This document shows, piece by piece, positions 11,686 to 21,795 of a stretch of 64,000 nucleotides of DNA. The number at the start of each line of letters is the position of its first letter. Positions within the stretch are counted from its first letter, which is position 1. Origin of the DNA: Mastigias papua (Eukaryota; Cnidaria; Scyphozoa; Rhizostomeae; Mastigiidae); NCBI GenBank assembly GCA_964019165.1, contig OZ025271.1:14735759-14799758 (forward strand), read 5' to 3'. Position numbers and translations under genes: made by a program. A model generated the notes under the pieces. The model made no database searches, was not told the origin of the DNA, and worked only from the letters and a program-made list of their open reading frames with translations.

Positions 11686-12149
11686 CGGGGTACAGCGAAT
11701 AGAGATGCTGATTTCCTTTCTCGCCCACCAAAGGACATCCAGCACTTACTTGAGCAGTGCACCAATGAAATTTCAACAGATGTGCTCGATGCAAGTTTGA
11801 ATGCAATCCGTGAAAGTAGTGAACATAATGCCACTTGGACAGCAGCTATCGGTGTCAATCTAGATGTATTTAGAGACTGCCAACCACAGATTATCATGCC
11901 TTTACAAACTCTGTCACTTGATGAGATTAGGGAGAGCCAAAAGAATGATCTTGCTATTAACAAAATGATTCAATTCAAGCAAAAGGGTCAACGCCCAACA
12001 AAGGAAGTACTTGCCAATGAAGCAAAAGAGTTGCGACTGTTATTGTATGAGTGGCGCCATTTAGACCTGGGGAGGGATGGACTGATGAGACGTAAAATAG
12101 GTAATAGAAACCAGATTGTATTACCAGCAAAGTTGAGGCATCTAGTATA
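11686..12149 (+). pseudogene. Ty3 RNase H end and truncated integrase N-terminus
   Basis: After the TGA, the frame gives the typical post-RNase H linker (DADFLSRPP). It continues to the start of the integrase zinc-binding region (LPAKLRHLVYQLY). It then breaks at 12149/12150 where the inverted copy begins. The integrase catalytic core and 3' LTR are absent, so this copy cannot integrate on its own. Confidence 0.8.
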
Positions 12150-13098
12150 TCAACTCTATCTTTAACTCCAGGTCTGGAATACAACCCCCATCTTGGTCAT
12201 CTTTTGCAAATGATGCTGATTCTTCTTTTAGCATCTTCTCGACTGCTTCTTTCTGCAATTCTGTTAGGGTTTCCCCTAAAACCACCTTTGGTGCACAGTC
12301 TTCCGTCCTAAAAGTATCTTCCATGTGTGTTTTCTGCTTCTCTGGATGTTTCGAGCTTCCTGCATTCCTATCTATAATTTGGACTGGTGTGACTGATTGT
12401 ACAGTTTGCAAACTACCTAACAGTGTTTTTCCCCTTAGAAAAATGTCATGTGTTGTTCCATTGTAAGCATCCAGACTAATGGCATGAGAAGAGCCTCTTT
12501 TTAAATGCAGCAAGGATGAATGGATTTCAAGTCCTTCAGGTATCTTTTCAATATCTGGCTCAAGCAGCACAGGAGTAGCTTGTTCAGTTATCAGACATTT
12601 AACTCTACACTTGATGGTCACACTCTGATGTTTAGGAATAACTACGGTCCTTCTTTGACTTTTGACTGTTCCTAGCATCTCATCATGGTAAGAAGTTAGA
12701 CATGCTACAAAAGGCATCACTTTATTTGCTGGGAGATTTGGAAAGCTCTGGCCAATTGCCTTTGGAACGCTACTTATATCCCGATAGTCTTTTGTCAGTT
12801 GGTCAATAACATTAAAGCCAATAAGTGGTTGTTCTATCTCATCCCTGGTCACTAACATTGGAACAATAACTGCACTGTCATCACTACTTTGACCTAATTC
12901 GAGTTTCAATTCCACAAATCCGACAAAAGGAATGTCTGTCCCATTTGCTGCTGTTATGCTTAGGTCTTGTTCTTCACCTAATATTTCGCTAATCTGTCTT
13001 ACTTCAACGGATGGAAAAGTCTTTTTCAACCATTTGTGTGACACAATGGACACCTGAGCACCAGTGTCCCACAATGCATTTACTTGTTTCCCATTTAA
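12150..13098 (-). pseudogene. Ty3 protease and RT linker, copy 2
   Basis: Mirror of 9430-10378. It carries LWDTGAQVS near its start and the same linker, ending at the inversion junction just before RT. A few replacements distinguish it from copy 1 (for example GTD for GTG, SVP for SIP, LKE for LEE). The TTG at 13074 is not a true start. No RT catalytic motif remains in this copy. Confidence 0.85.
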
Positions 13099-13356
13099 TT
13101 AGACATTTAAATTGCAGCGGTGTCCTACCAGTTGCACCACTTTTGCATGTTCTTTTGGTGTTAATTGGCTTTGGAAAAGAGTCTTTACATGACTTTTCTT
13201 ATCATGCTCCCTCAATTCTAGCTGTTTAATTGCAGAGCACAAAACTCGGTGCTTTTTCCAATGTGAAATTTGACAGGTTTTTGTGCAGTACACTACTTGC
13301 TTGCACTGGGAGCATCTTTGTATATTCTCTCGCTCAATTCCTCTACAACAATACAT
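13099..13356 (-). CDS. MYND zinc-finger segment, copy 2
   Basis: Identical at the protein level to the segment at 9172-9429, with all MYND Cys/His positions conserved. It ends at the mirrored TAA (13099-13101), which separates it in frame from the protease. It is described fully under copy 1. Confidence 0.8.
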   Translation of the reverse strand: MYCCRGIERENIQRCSQCKQVVYCTKTCQISHWKKHRVLCSAIKQLELREHDKKSHVKTLFQSQLTPKEHAKVVQLVGHRCNLNV

Positions 13357-13397
13357 GCACTTTTGACGTGTCAGGGGTTCTTGGTCATGTTCTGGGT

Positions 13398-14258
13398 CTA
13401 TCGTGCCCCCCTCTTCGACAGACCCCTCTCGTTTCCATGCATTTGAGTATTCCTTTTAGGACAATTTTGCTTAAAGTGCTCCCCTGAACCACACCCAAAA
13501 CAGTGGCTACAAGATTCTTCCTTGCTTTCTTGCTTACATTTTGTACATGCTGGTCTTCTCTTTCGGCGGAAACTAGAAATGTTGTACTGAGCTTCTACTT
13601 GATTAATCAACAGCTTATCCATTTTTTCGCTCAATCCCTTAATTTGTACTTCCATTGCCTCAACTTTTGTTTGCAATGCCCCTGCTTTTGGTTCTTTCTT
13701 TGATTTGTTACTAGAATTTTCATCACAAAACCCTGCAACCTCTACTTCATTTATTCTTGCTTTTGGCCTAACACCTCCAATCAATTGTCTATGTTCTTCC
13801 TCTCTTGATATTATGTCACTTAGCGTAGTAATGAGTCTCTGATCGGATATTCCTGTACTAGTAAGATGAGGTCCCATTTTTGCTCTGATAGTAGGATCTC
13901 TCATCCCCAGTTCCAAGCGACGCAAAAATAGAGATTGTACCTGCTCTGGGGTATAGTGGATCTCTGACCCCCTCCCTTGATCACAAGCAAAGATTACCTG
14001 TTGGCGTAGAGCAAGGGCTCTTGTAAGGAAAGTAAGAGCATCTTCTTCTACTGTCTGACTCAATTTAGCTAGTTCTGTAAACAAGTCAGTTGTGCTTTTC
14101 CTTCCATAGTGGGCCTGCAGAATTTCTTTCAGATCTTTGAGAGTCAGGTTTTGCATAGAATCCAGGTATCTCTTGAGCTTAAGGGATGGTGTCATAGCCT
14201 TGATTACCCCCTCAACAATTTCAGAATCATTGAAACCTTTAGTTTGACCTGCATCAAT
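13398..14258 (-). pseudogene. Ty3 Gag capsid and zinc knuckle, copy 2
   Basis: Mirror of 8270-9130 with the same CCHC knuckle and the same TAG stop (13398-13400). The predicted protein shows no differences from copy 1 over the longest open stretch. The upstream TAA at 14259-14261 is also shared. Confidence 0.8.
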
Positions 14259-14861
14259 TTATTTCACTAGGCTTATGTAAGTCATTGTATTCCTGTCATT
14301 AGGATCTCCAATCAGTCCACTAATCTTAAAATCACGTCTGAGAATATTTGTCATAGGGACAGCTAGGTTATATGCACTTCCAATATTCCCTTGTCCCCTA
14401 CTTACAGCCCCCTTATTCACACCTTTGCTAGCGGCGCTTTTCGACCTGTCCAGTTGGGCTTGTAAAGTTCTTATTTCACTTTCTGGGTTACCTGCATCCT
14501 CATTACTTTCCATAGGGTCTGAATTGTCTGTTGGGATGCTTTCTGGTTCAGCCTGAAGGCTTTCCCCCACACCTGTGCGTTCCCTGGGATCTTTCTTCTC
14601 TGACAACTTAAGAATATCCAAAACACCTGTTAAAAACTCATGTTGTGCATTTAAGTCACCTTCATTTACTTCTAAACTTTGAGAAATATGATCTCTTGCC
14701 ACTCTGCTAACTGCGAGACGTTTCTTATTCTCCAAAGTGGCTTTCGGTATCCCCAGTAACTCAGCTAGTGAAAACAGGGTCTGTAGTGAAGTTTCTTTGG
14801 AGCAAATCACCTATTCCGCTTCTAGTTCAAGTTCTTCCACGATATCCGTCGTAATATCCAT
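14259..14861 (-). pseudogene. Ty3 Gag N-terminal part, copy 2
   Basis: The ATG at 14859-14861 begins the Gag frame. TAG at 14811-14813 interrupts it after 16 codons, and the frame then stays open to TAA 14259-14261. It differs from copy 1 at few residues (Glu for Lys near the acidic segment), and the first 16 codons carry several substitutions. The GTG at 14810 is not a plausible eukaryotic start. Confidence 0.7.
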
Positions 14862-15009
14862 ATCCTGATGTCAATCAACTGACAATCACTTCATAAACCA
14901 TGCAAACTACAACAAATACTCGAGAAATGCCCATTAATCGCTGTCCAACTTTCAGTGCAGCCTAGTAAAGCCTTGTCGTAAGCCTTGTGAAAGGGAATTT
15001 AACTCCCTT

Positions 15010-15027
15010 TTCCCCGCCAATGCACCA
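15010..15027 (-). other. Primer-binding site, tRNA-Gly(GCC) type
   Basis: On the minus strand this reads TGGTGCATTGGCGGGGAA. It is complementary to the 3' end of metazoan tRNA-Gly(GCC), as I recall it, with one mismatch (G for C at position 13). It lies a few bases after a CTAACA end that could close the 5' LTR (15032). Position and match support a reverse-transcription primer site for Ty3 copy 2. Confidence 0.75.
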
Positions 15028-15031
15028 ATTT

Positions 15032-15180
15032 TGTTAGCCTGCCACGCCTTCGGTATATAAGAGTTCGAGTCATAAACGACAACGATTTGCTTTAATAAAT
15101 CTTTAGCTAACTCAATGATGATATAGAGGAATTCAGAATCCAACACATGCAATTGCTACCATTTTACCTCTGAACACGCG
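15032..15180 (-). other. Probable 5' LTR remnant of Ty3 copy 2
   Basis: The stretch ends in CTAACA just before the primer site and contains a TATATA-like box (about 15053-15060 on the minus strand). The LTR start cannot be fixed without a second LTR. The left boundary given is a guess. Confidence 0.35.
15037..15047 (-). other. Anticodon-loop complement next to the primer site
   Basis: The element-sense strand reads GCGTGGCAGGC. Its complement GCCTGCCACGC matches 11 consecutive bases of the tRNA-Gly(GCC) anticodon arm as I recall it, including the whole loop. It lies 9 bases upstream of the primer site for the same tRNA. This resembles the secondary tRNA contacts near the primer site in some retroviruses. 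Chance is possible. Confidence 0.45.
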
Positions 15181-15199
15181 AGCCAGTCACCATGGTTAG

Positions 15200-16521
15200 T
15201 TACCAGACCTGATCATTGGCTGCGCAGTGGCACCTATCAGGCAGCCTGATAACTGGTGTAGGTCCTTGCGAGGAGGAGTTGGAATTACCACTAAAATAAT
15301 TAAATATTTTTTTGGTGTCCTTCACATCTTCCTCTGTTCCTAATTGTGGTGTATGTTGAGAAGATGGTGATTTCATTATAGGTGGTCTTATTTCCAAGTC
15401 AGCTTTATCAAAAGTACGCTTTGGTTCCCCAAACTGCTTTTGTTCCAATTTCTTTCGATAATATGCTTCTCTTTTCTTTATTTTAATATCATTAATAGCT
15501 TTCAATTCCTTCTCATGTCTTTCTTTTAGTTCTCTTTGTTTTGTCTCCCTTTCTTTAATTTTCCTTTCATTTTCTTTTAATTCATTTTCCCTTTTTATCT
15601 TCTCCTGTAGCTCTTTCTCTGCTTGTTCTCTTTTAGCCTTTCTCTTTCTAAAAGTTCCTTTTTCAGCCTCTCTTGCTCTTCCCTTTTCAACCTTTCTTGC
15701 TCCAGTCTTTTTAGTCTCTCTTGTTCTTCCTTCTTTCGCTGCTCTTGTTCCTCCCTTTTCAATCCCTTCTTGCTCTTCCTTCTTTAACCTCTCTTGTTCT
15801 TCTTTATCTTGTCTCTCTTCTTCCATCCTTTCCTCTCTTGCTTCTCTTTCACATCTCTCTCTTTCTCTTCCAACCTCTTTCTGATTAGAGCTTCTCTTTC
15901 TTCAATTTCTCGTCTTAGTCGTTCTTCCTGCAAATGCATTTCCCTGGCATGCTCTTCAACTTTCTTTTGCTCTTCTATCTTTTTCTTCCTTTCCATTTCT
16001 TCATGCTCTTGTTTTCTTTGTTGATATTCTGCTTTCCTTTTCTCTATGTGTTTCTTTGAATCGAGTTCAAGCTTCAATCGCTCAAGATTGACCTTTTCCA
16101 TTTGAATACGCTCTTCCATTTGTAACTTTGCTTTCTTAACTTCAGCGCTAATTTCCCTTTGCCTTTCCTTTTCTTTAAGTTCAAATTTTTTCTTTATTTC
16201 AGTTTCTTCCAATTTCAACTTTGCTTGTTGCTTTTCTTTGTAATTTACAATCAATACTTGTAAATCGAAAATCCTTTCCTCGGCATCCCCTTGACCCTCT
16301 TCGTACTCTTCAGTTGTGATTTTACTCCCTTGGCTTTCTATCTCATCTATTAGCTCTTTCAATTTCTTCAAATTGCTCTCAATTCTTGCCTTCATCATCG
16401 TCGCTTTATCGTAAAAGTCTTGGTCCTTTTTCTCGCTTTTCAAGAATTCTCCAATCTCTTTTATATTCTCTTTAACTCTGCTGTTGATTCCATCAACCCT
16501 TTGTTTCGTAACTCTCACCAA
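15200..16521 (-). pseudogene. Highly charged coiled-coil Gag-like protein (BEL-type context)
   Basis: Two overlapping frames (16521-15784 and 15826-15200) form one protein broken by a frameshift near 15800. It starts at ATG 16521, downstream of an LTR and a tRNA-iMet-like primer site, so it sits where Gag should begin. The first ~100 residues form helices (SNLKKLKELIDEIES). The next ~250 are almost all Glu, Lys, Arg and Gln with strong heptad periodicity, and the C-terminus is Ser/Pro-rich. BEL/Pao Gags often begin with helical coiled coils, but this length is unusual. No zinc knuckle is present; the frame ends next to the Ty3 copy. Simple-sequence expansion may explain the composition. Confidence 0.55.
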
Positions 16522-16707
16522 TTTTCCAAATTAATAAATGCTTTGTCCTATTCAAATCAGCAAATTTTCTCACCTCACATTAAACTCCGTTTTGTGCTGA
16601 TACGCCACGCTTCTTTCGCCGAATAAACAATTTTCTACCTGACTTTATTCCAAACAAAGATCACTTTTGTAAGCGTTGCATAACTCCTCTCACAAGCCAA
16701 GATTTCC

Positions 16708-16725
16708 AACTACCCTCTGCTACCA
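16708..16725 (-). other. Primer-binding site, initiator tRNA-Met type
   Basis: On the minus strand this reads TGGTAGCAGAGGGTAGTT. It is complementary to the 3' end of initiator tRNA-Met as I recall it, with two mismatches. It follows the CAACA end of the adjacent LTR after two bases, exactly where a primer site belongs. A close copy occurs at 18979-18997. Confidence 0.75.
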
Positions 16726-16727
16726 AA

Positions 16728-16928
16728 TGTTGCGGTGATCCTTATGGCTTGGTCCTTATTCCTACTTAGCTCCGTTTCCTAACTTAACTGGCCTAAAACC
16801 TAACTTAAACTTTCAATCCCAAGAAACTCCCAAACTTGATCCTTAAAAACAGTTTTTCAATCGAACTAAACATGTATATTTTAAAAGATTAAGGTGTTCG
16901 AATTAAAGTCACATGATCATTCACAACA
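16728..16928 (-). mobile_element. BEL/Pao-type LTR (201 bp)
   Basis: On the minus strand it starts TGTTGTGAAT and ends CCGCAACA, giving TGTTG...CAACA inverted termini typical of BEL LTRs. It sits between a decayed BEL protease (16977-17213) and a primer site leading into another Gag. It could be the 3' LTR of one element and the 5' LTR of the next, as in a tandem joined by recombination. No second copy was found in the window. Confidence 0.7.
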
Positions 16929-16976
16929 GGTCGAAATCCAAGGTTTGGGAACTTTATACCTCTTAAATGTTTCCAC

Positions 16977-17213
16977 TTATCTGCATATTGACTCCAGTTT
17001 ATCGGTTGTAAGTTGACAGATACTTTCTCTGTAGTATACACACACTTGTATCTTCACATCCATGCTCTCTAATTTGAATTCAACATGCACTGTGTCGAAT
17101 GATTCCATTTGGCCGTTTAGTACATTTATTGTAATCTTCCTTGTTTCCCCAACTAGTCTAAGCTCTGAAGCAATGTCTGCGTTTAAGTAGGTTTTTGTGC
17201 TAGCATCGTCCAA
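16977..17213 (-). pseudogene. BEL/Pao protease fragment
   Basis: The frame reads DDASTKTYLNADIASEL followed by TINVLNGQMESF, matching the retropepsin-like domain of BEL/Pao elements of cnidarian type. The catalytic Asp region is present. Sequence before and after has decayed; RT, RNase H and integrase are missing before the LTR. Confidence 0.75.
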
Positions 17214-17439
17214 CAGTGCACTTACGACTATACTTCGATTTCCATATTTTTACTCCAACTGGTTCAGTATGAAGTGCGGTAGACTGGGCTTGATTTGTTT
17301 GCTCTGCCATCTCCATTGTTGTGCAAGACCTTTCCGATGTCGGCTATTTCTCCCCCTTCGTGCTAGATCCTGCTACGTCTTTCTCTGGAGCTGTAACTGT
17401 AACTATTTTCCTGTAGGTGCTATCTGACTTTGTATATTT

Positions 17440-17663
17440 GCTACCATGCAGCAATCTATTGTGTGTTTCTGGGCAGCCATCAATCCAACATATCCTGACA
17501 ATAGCCTCCAATATGATCTCCACTGAGGTAACGGTAGCACAATCCTGCTTTTCTAGCTATCTACCAACGTTTAGAGATGTCCATTCTTTTAACTTCTTCA
17601 TATAGCCATATTGGATGGTTCTTACTGCACAGTTTACAAATGGAGACCTTTCCTTTAATTTTT
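17440..17663 (-). pseudogene. BEL/Pao Gag zinc-knuckle region, decayed
   Basis: Minus-strand translation gives CKLCSKNHPIW, then RW, then a second cluster with LCY, GDH and YC. It resembles the paired knuckles between Gag and protease in BEL/Pao (C-x2-C-x3-H-x-I-W, then L-C-x-x-C-L-x-x-G-H). At least two in-frame stops and several lost Cys show decay. It lies between the Gag and protease fragments in the same orientation. Confidence 0.6.
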
Positions 17664-17718
17664 GCCTGTCCAAAGAAAGTCTTTGCTCCTTCCTTTGGCT
17701 TGCAAGTTAATCCGTGAA

Positions 17719-18295
17719 TCATTTCTGATGCAACTGTCTGGAATTCAGCTCTTTAATCACCCACTCACTTAGAGATTCCATACACTCTGGCCTCCGCTGA
17801 TCATATATCCATCTGTGATAATTTGCTAACATGGTCTCTCTCAACTTCTTCTGAGCTTTTAGATGCAAGGAGCCATTTCCAAGTTCTACCAACCGCTTTG
17901 ATTCTTTCAAGTTGACCACTAGAATATGCAATAAATCTGCAAAATTATCCAGATCTTTTGCACTTCATGGTTTTACTGGTCAATGGAAATTGTCCAGCTG
18001 CTTCATAGGCTGCTGCTGAATGTCCCAAACGTTTGAATACTTTTAAAGCTTCTCCACTAAGATACTGTCGTAATTGCAGCAGCTTATTCTCTGGTGTTGC
18101 TGGGGCTTGATCGATGCATGCAATAAATGCTGCTATCCAACTTTTATACGAACTTTTATTGCCTTTGACGACTGGAATCGAGACTCTTGTTAACTGTTTC
18201 CACACGTCTTTTCCAAGATCTAGTCTTTCTATTACAGGTGACTGCTGCTTTTGCTCCGGTGTTCTTCCTCTGTCTCGTAAAGAAGGTTTTGGCAA
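17719..18295 (-). pseudogene. BEL/Pao Gag (DUF1759-like) core
   Basis: The two frames 18295-17945 and 17931-17719 together cover the conserved capsid-like domain of BEL/Pao Gag. They include RVSIPVVKGNKSSYKSW, LLQLRQYLSGEALKV, LGHSAAAYEAA and, after a break near 17940, MLANYHRWIYDQRR. Gag assembles the particle that packages element RNA. One frameshift separates the two halves, with a short deletion likely at the break. Confidence 0.8.
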
Positions 18296-18309
18296 TCCAA
18301 CTTCTTCGT

Positions 18310-18960
18310 TTTAAGATTCTTCTAGTTTATTGAACTTGTACTTGACATTGTTCTTCATTGACAAGCCTCCATCAATACCCTGCATTTCTTTTTCTAGCTT
18401 TTGTTCACTCTGAAGATACTCTTCGTGAAGTTTTCTTCTAGCTAATCGAATACATTCTTCCTTGTCTTGGAACTTTTTCTAGATCCCAAGCAAATGCTGT
18501 CTTGCTATTGATTATTGATGCTGCAGGGGGTTCAGCGTCTCTCCTATACTGCTCCATTGCGATGAATGTCCGCTGACCAGGCTCAGGGTCTCTTCCTTTC
18601 TCGAATCTAAATACCGAGTGATCTTGGCTTGGACTGAATCTTATTATGCTTCAATGTTCTCTGTTTCTATTTGTACCTTGCTTTGATCTTCTGCCTTGGA
18701 GTGAAATTAGAATATAAAGTCGCCAAATTCTCAAGTCATGCTAGCTTCGTCTGTCCTTTTTCTTAAGTCTTTTATTTCATTGCGGTCAGCATTTCCTGAC
18801 TCAAGCAAGTCTAAAAACTGATTTTTCCTTCTTGCAAATAGCGATTTTGACTTTGCTTTTGAAATCGTTATGCTTTCAATACTTTCCTCTTGATCTGCTT
18901 CAAATTTATCTGCAGCCGATTTGCGAGTCTTCGTCTTATTTCCTTGACATGATGCAATTA
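18310..18960 (-). pseudogene. BEL/Pao Gag N-terminal coiled coil, decayed
   Basis: Minus-strand translation upstream of the DUF1759 core shows helical, charged stretches such as RKNQFLDLLESG and EIKDLRKRTDEA, then ARRKLHEEYLQSEQKLEKEM. At least five stops or shifts interrupt it. These resemble the N-terminal helices of BEL/Pao Gag and lie downstream of the primer-site-like sequence at 18979-18997, so a single decayed element runs from about 18997 down to 16977. Confidence 0.6.
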
Positions 18961-18978
18961 CTTTCTATCGGCATATCC

Positions 18979-18997
18979 AACTACCCTCTGCTACCGA
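18979..18997 (-). other. Primer-site-like sequence, initiator tRNA-Met type
   Basis: The minus strand reads GGTAGCAGAGGGTAGTTGG, the same core as the site at 16708-16725. No LTR with TGTTG...CAACA ends is visible upstream of it, so the 5' LTR was lost or is unrecognisable. Confidence 0.6.
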
Positions 18998-19601
18998 TAT
19001 GGTTCAAAGATAACCACAATAAAAAATCAGTACACGTTTCTACTATTTCTCTAATGATTCCTTTCAACTGTAATTTCTATAATAGGCTAACGTTGCTGAG
19101 CCCGAATATGGCTCTTACTATCACTTGTTCCTCTAAATCTTCTCTTTACGCTGAATAAAACCTTTACGCATTGTCTAAATGTTTAATGTGCCCCTTTTTA
19201 AATCTATTATTACGAAAAATCTAGAAGCTATACATGTAAGAAAAATCTTGAAAACCATTACGTCATACCTGGTAACGATCTACATGAAAGCGAGGCTACA
19301 TGGCCTAAGCATCAGGTTGAATGTTCCAGACTGCCGTTCTGGTAGTTTCGAGAAGTTCTAAGCATTACACAGCACAATGTTACTACAAGCATAGAATATG
19401 GATAACGAAGTCTATAATCGATAGTTCTGGAAAAGAAATGTCTACAACTACAGTAAATGTGAATGACCTATGTTGTTCTATGGATGGCCTAAAGTCTCAA
19501 TGATCGTCCCTAAGACAATATTGTCTCTCTTCTAACCAACTGGTAATCACTTTCATTTAATTTACATGGATTTCTTGTGCTAATCTGTTTATCTCAGTGC
19601 T
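18998..19601. other. No recognisable gene
   Basis: AT-rich sequence with only short reading frames between the decayed BEL and the next LINE. Nothing supportable was seen. Confidence 0.4.
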
Positions 19602-21795
19602 ATGCTTTTGGACATTATGCCTGTCTCTCTCTATTACACTGCAACCTTATTACAAATTCTAACCCTTCAAGCCCAAGCTGACCCTTCAAAAGCTGAAAAT
19701 TGGGTAAATTATAGGAAACAAAGAAACTATGTGACAGCTTTGTGCAGAAAAACAGAAGCTCAATATTGGAAAACGAAATTTGAACAAACAGACAATCCAG
19801 CAAGCTTTTGAAAAACGGTCAAGACCATGAATGGTGTACAAAAACAAAAACAGACTGGACCAATAAAGGGGGACAACAATCAAATTCTGACAGCAGATAT
19901 AGACATGGCAAACTGTTTAAATCTATACTTTTAAACTGTGGGGGAGAAGCTTGCTGAAGCAAACTTGTAGATATTGCAGACAGAGTATTGCAGACAGAGA
20001 ACTCGAGAACTGAGAACATGCCAGAAGTGCAAGATCTGTTGATAAATGAAGACGAAGTGAAAGAGACAATACGGAAAAAGGTGAAGCCAGGAAAAAGTTG
20101 TGGCCATGATAATGTCTTATCAAAGGACTTGTCCTTATTTGGAGATCTTGTAGGAACTGGACTATCAGAGATAATGACAAAATGTATTGAAAGATCACAA
20201 TTCCCATCGCAATGGAAGCTCAGTAAAGTCTGTGCCTTGTTCAAAAAGGGTAGCAGGATGGAAAGGGAAAATCACAGACCGATATCTCTTTTAGGAATTC
20301 CAAGTAAGGTGCTTGAGTCAATCTTATGTGAAAAAATTGACACACATTTTACCAAAAGCCATCTATCAAGTCCACACCAGTGGGCCTACAAGGAAGGCTA
20401 CTCTATAGAGCTATTACTGTTGCACCTCACTGAGGTCTGGAAAAATGAAGTGGACAAGGGAAATGTTGTAGGAGTCCTTTTCAGTAATTTCAGAAAAGCT
20501 TTTGACTCTGTGTGCCACAAAACGTTGAAACAAAATTTGCTAACATACGGGATAAAAGGTAAACTATATGATATACTTGACGACTACCTCAGAGAAAGGA
20601 AGCAATACGTGGTTGTAAATGGACAATCTTCTGATCACATGGAAGTGAAATATGGGGTGCCCCAAGGCTCCTTACTTGGGCCAAGACTATTTGCTATGCA
20701 AGTAAATGAACTACCGAATGTACCCAGCAAAGGAACACTAGAGATGTTTGCAGATGATACAGAATAGTACTGTATTGGGAAAACGATAGATGAAGTGATG
20801 TCACTATTGCAAACTGGTATCAGAGAAATATCAGAATGGTGTAACAGCAATAGTCTAACAATCCACCCAGCAAAATCAGAAATAATGATTATATCAAATA
20901 AACAATTCATTAGGCCTCTAACCCCAGTAAAGCTAGGCGATAACATCATAAAAGTGGTCACTGAATCAAAATTTATAGGTGTATCCATTGACTGCAAAAT
21001 AACCTGGAAATCTCAGGTGGCCAACGCAGCATCAATAAAGAACAAGCAACTTAAAAGGTTTTGTTCACTACAACCTGAAGTCCTTGAAAAGATCTATTTT
21101 CAGGGTATCCTACCAAGTTGCACCTACGGAATGGCTATTTAGGGAACAGGACCATCCTTGGAACCAATTGAGACCGTGCATAAGAGAGCTGCAAGGATAA
21201 TATACATGCTACCTAAATCAATACACGTGGATAATGTTTTAAAAACAGCAAATTGGAAAACTGTTGAGTACATCTATAAAAGACGCCTTGCATGCCTAGC
21301 ACATAAAATATACAACAACAAGTGTCCTAATGCCCTGAAAAATTTAGTCATGAAGACAAAATCTCACAGATCATCCAGGAATAGTTGTAACATGGATCTT
21401 ACCCGACCAAAAACAAATGTTGGTAGGAATTGTTTCAAGCATAGGGCAGCAGTAATTTGAAATAAGACTGCTGCCATCAGCAAAGATTCAGAAAAATTAT
21501 GAAACATTTAAAAGAAAGTTAGCGGATAATAGCAAAATATTAGATAGCATCTCCTTTGGACAAGCATCCACTGTATCATATACTGACTCAAATATTATCT
21601 ACTTTTAAGTTTACGAAACTATTCATGCAAATTAGAAATAATTTTATCTAAAATATTTAAAACTTTTAACCTTTATCTATGAGATTAATTTATGTAGTAG
21701 TTAACAGGTCCACATCAGCGAAAGCTGCCAATTTGATGACCTGCTTTGTTAAATAAATAATGTATGTATGTATGTATGTATGTATGTATGTATGT
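19602..21795 (+). pseudogene. LINE reverse transcriptase, decayed (CR1/L2-like)
   Basis: Fragments at 19602-19811, 19988-20767, 20795-21142 and 21158-21460 read in order as one LINE ORF2. They show the pre-RT linker (WVNYRKQRNYVTALCRKTE), RT start (GHDNVLSKDL), the RPISLL block, GVPQGSLLGPRLF, the catalytic FADDT (about 20750) and a C-terminal HKRAARIIY segment. Stops include TAG after FADDTE (20765-20767), TAG at 21140-21142 and a TGA at about 21458-21460; the last two fall where Trp is usual. The endonuclease is missing upstream. The element ends in (ATGT)n, as CR1/L2 LINEs do. Confidence 0.85.
21760..21795 (+). repeat. (ATGT)n tail of the LINE
   Basis: Tandem tgta units directly follow AAATAAATAA at the end of the decayed LINE. 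Short tandem repeats instead of poly(A) are the usual 3' end of CR1/L2-group elements. Confidence 0.9.

Larger units (their letters stand above)
7676..12149 (+). mobile_element. Ty3-type retrotransposon, copy 1 (MYND-bearing)
   Basis: Order is Gag, CCHC knuckle, MYND finger, protease, RT, RNase H, start of integrase. The copy lacks LTRs: its 5' end begins near the Gag start and its 3' end is cut inside the integrase N-terminus, where the inverted second copy starts. It is interrupted by in-frame stops at 7715-7717 (TAG), 8267-8269 (TAA), 9427-9429 (TAA) and 11683-11685 (TGA). The first three are shared with copy 2. Confidence 0.9.
7676..14852. repeat. Giant inverted repeat (2,703-bp arms) of a Ty3 element
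   Basis: The left arm (7676-10378) and right arm (12150-14852) are inverted copies of the same Ty3 segment and are exactly the same length. Every stop and frame boundary in one arm maps to the mirrored coordinate in the other (x becomes 22528 minus x), so no net indels separate them. Only scattered substitutions are visible, several of them in the outermost 60 bp. The 1,771-bp spacer (10379-12149) is the remainder of the left copy. At the inner junction, integrase sequence of the left copy abruptly meets protease-RT linker sequence of the right copy. A transcript across this region could form a very long hairpin. Confidence 0.95.
12150..15180 (-). mobile_element. Ty3-type retrotransposon, copy 2 (MYND-bearing, inverted)
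   Basis: Reading on the minus strand: a 5' LTR remnant (about 15180-15032), tRNA primer site, leader, Gag, MYND segment and protease, ending just before RT at 12150. It is colinear with copy 1 over 2,703 bp. Its outer boundary is uncertain because no second LTR is present. It appears to interrupt or abut the coiled-coil Gag of a BEL-like element upstream. Confidence 0.85.

Noticed and set aside
7676..14852. DIRS-type element because of its inverted structure
   Set aside because: No tyrosine recombinase is present, and the pol order and protease are those of Ty3. The inversion involves internal sequence, not DIRS terminal repeats.
15010..15050. A tRNA-Gly gene or pseudogene
   Set aside because: Only the 3' end and anticodon-arm matches are present, in an order and spacing that cannot form a tRNA; the primer-site reading fits better.
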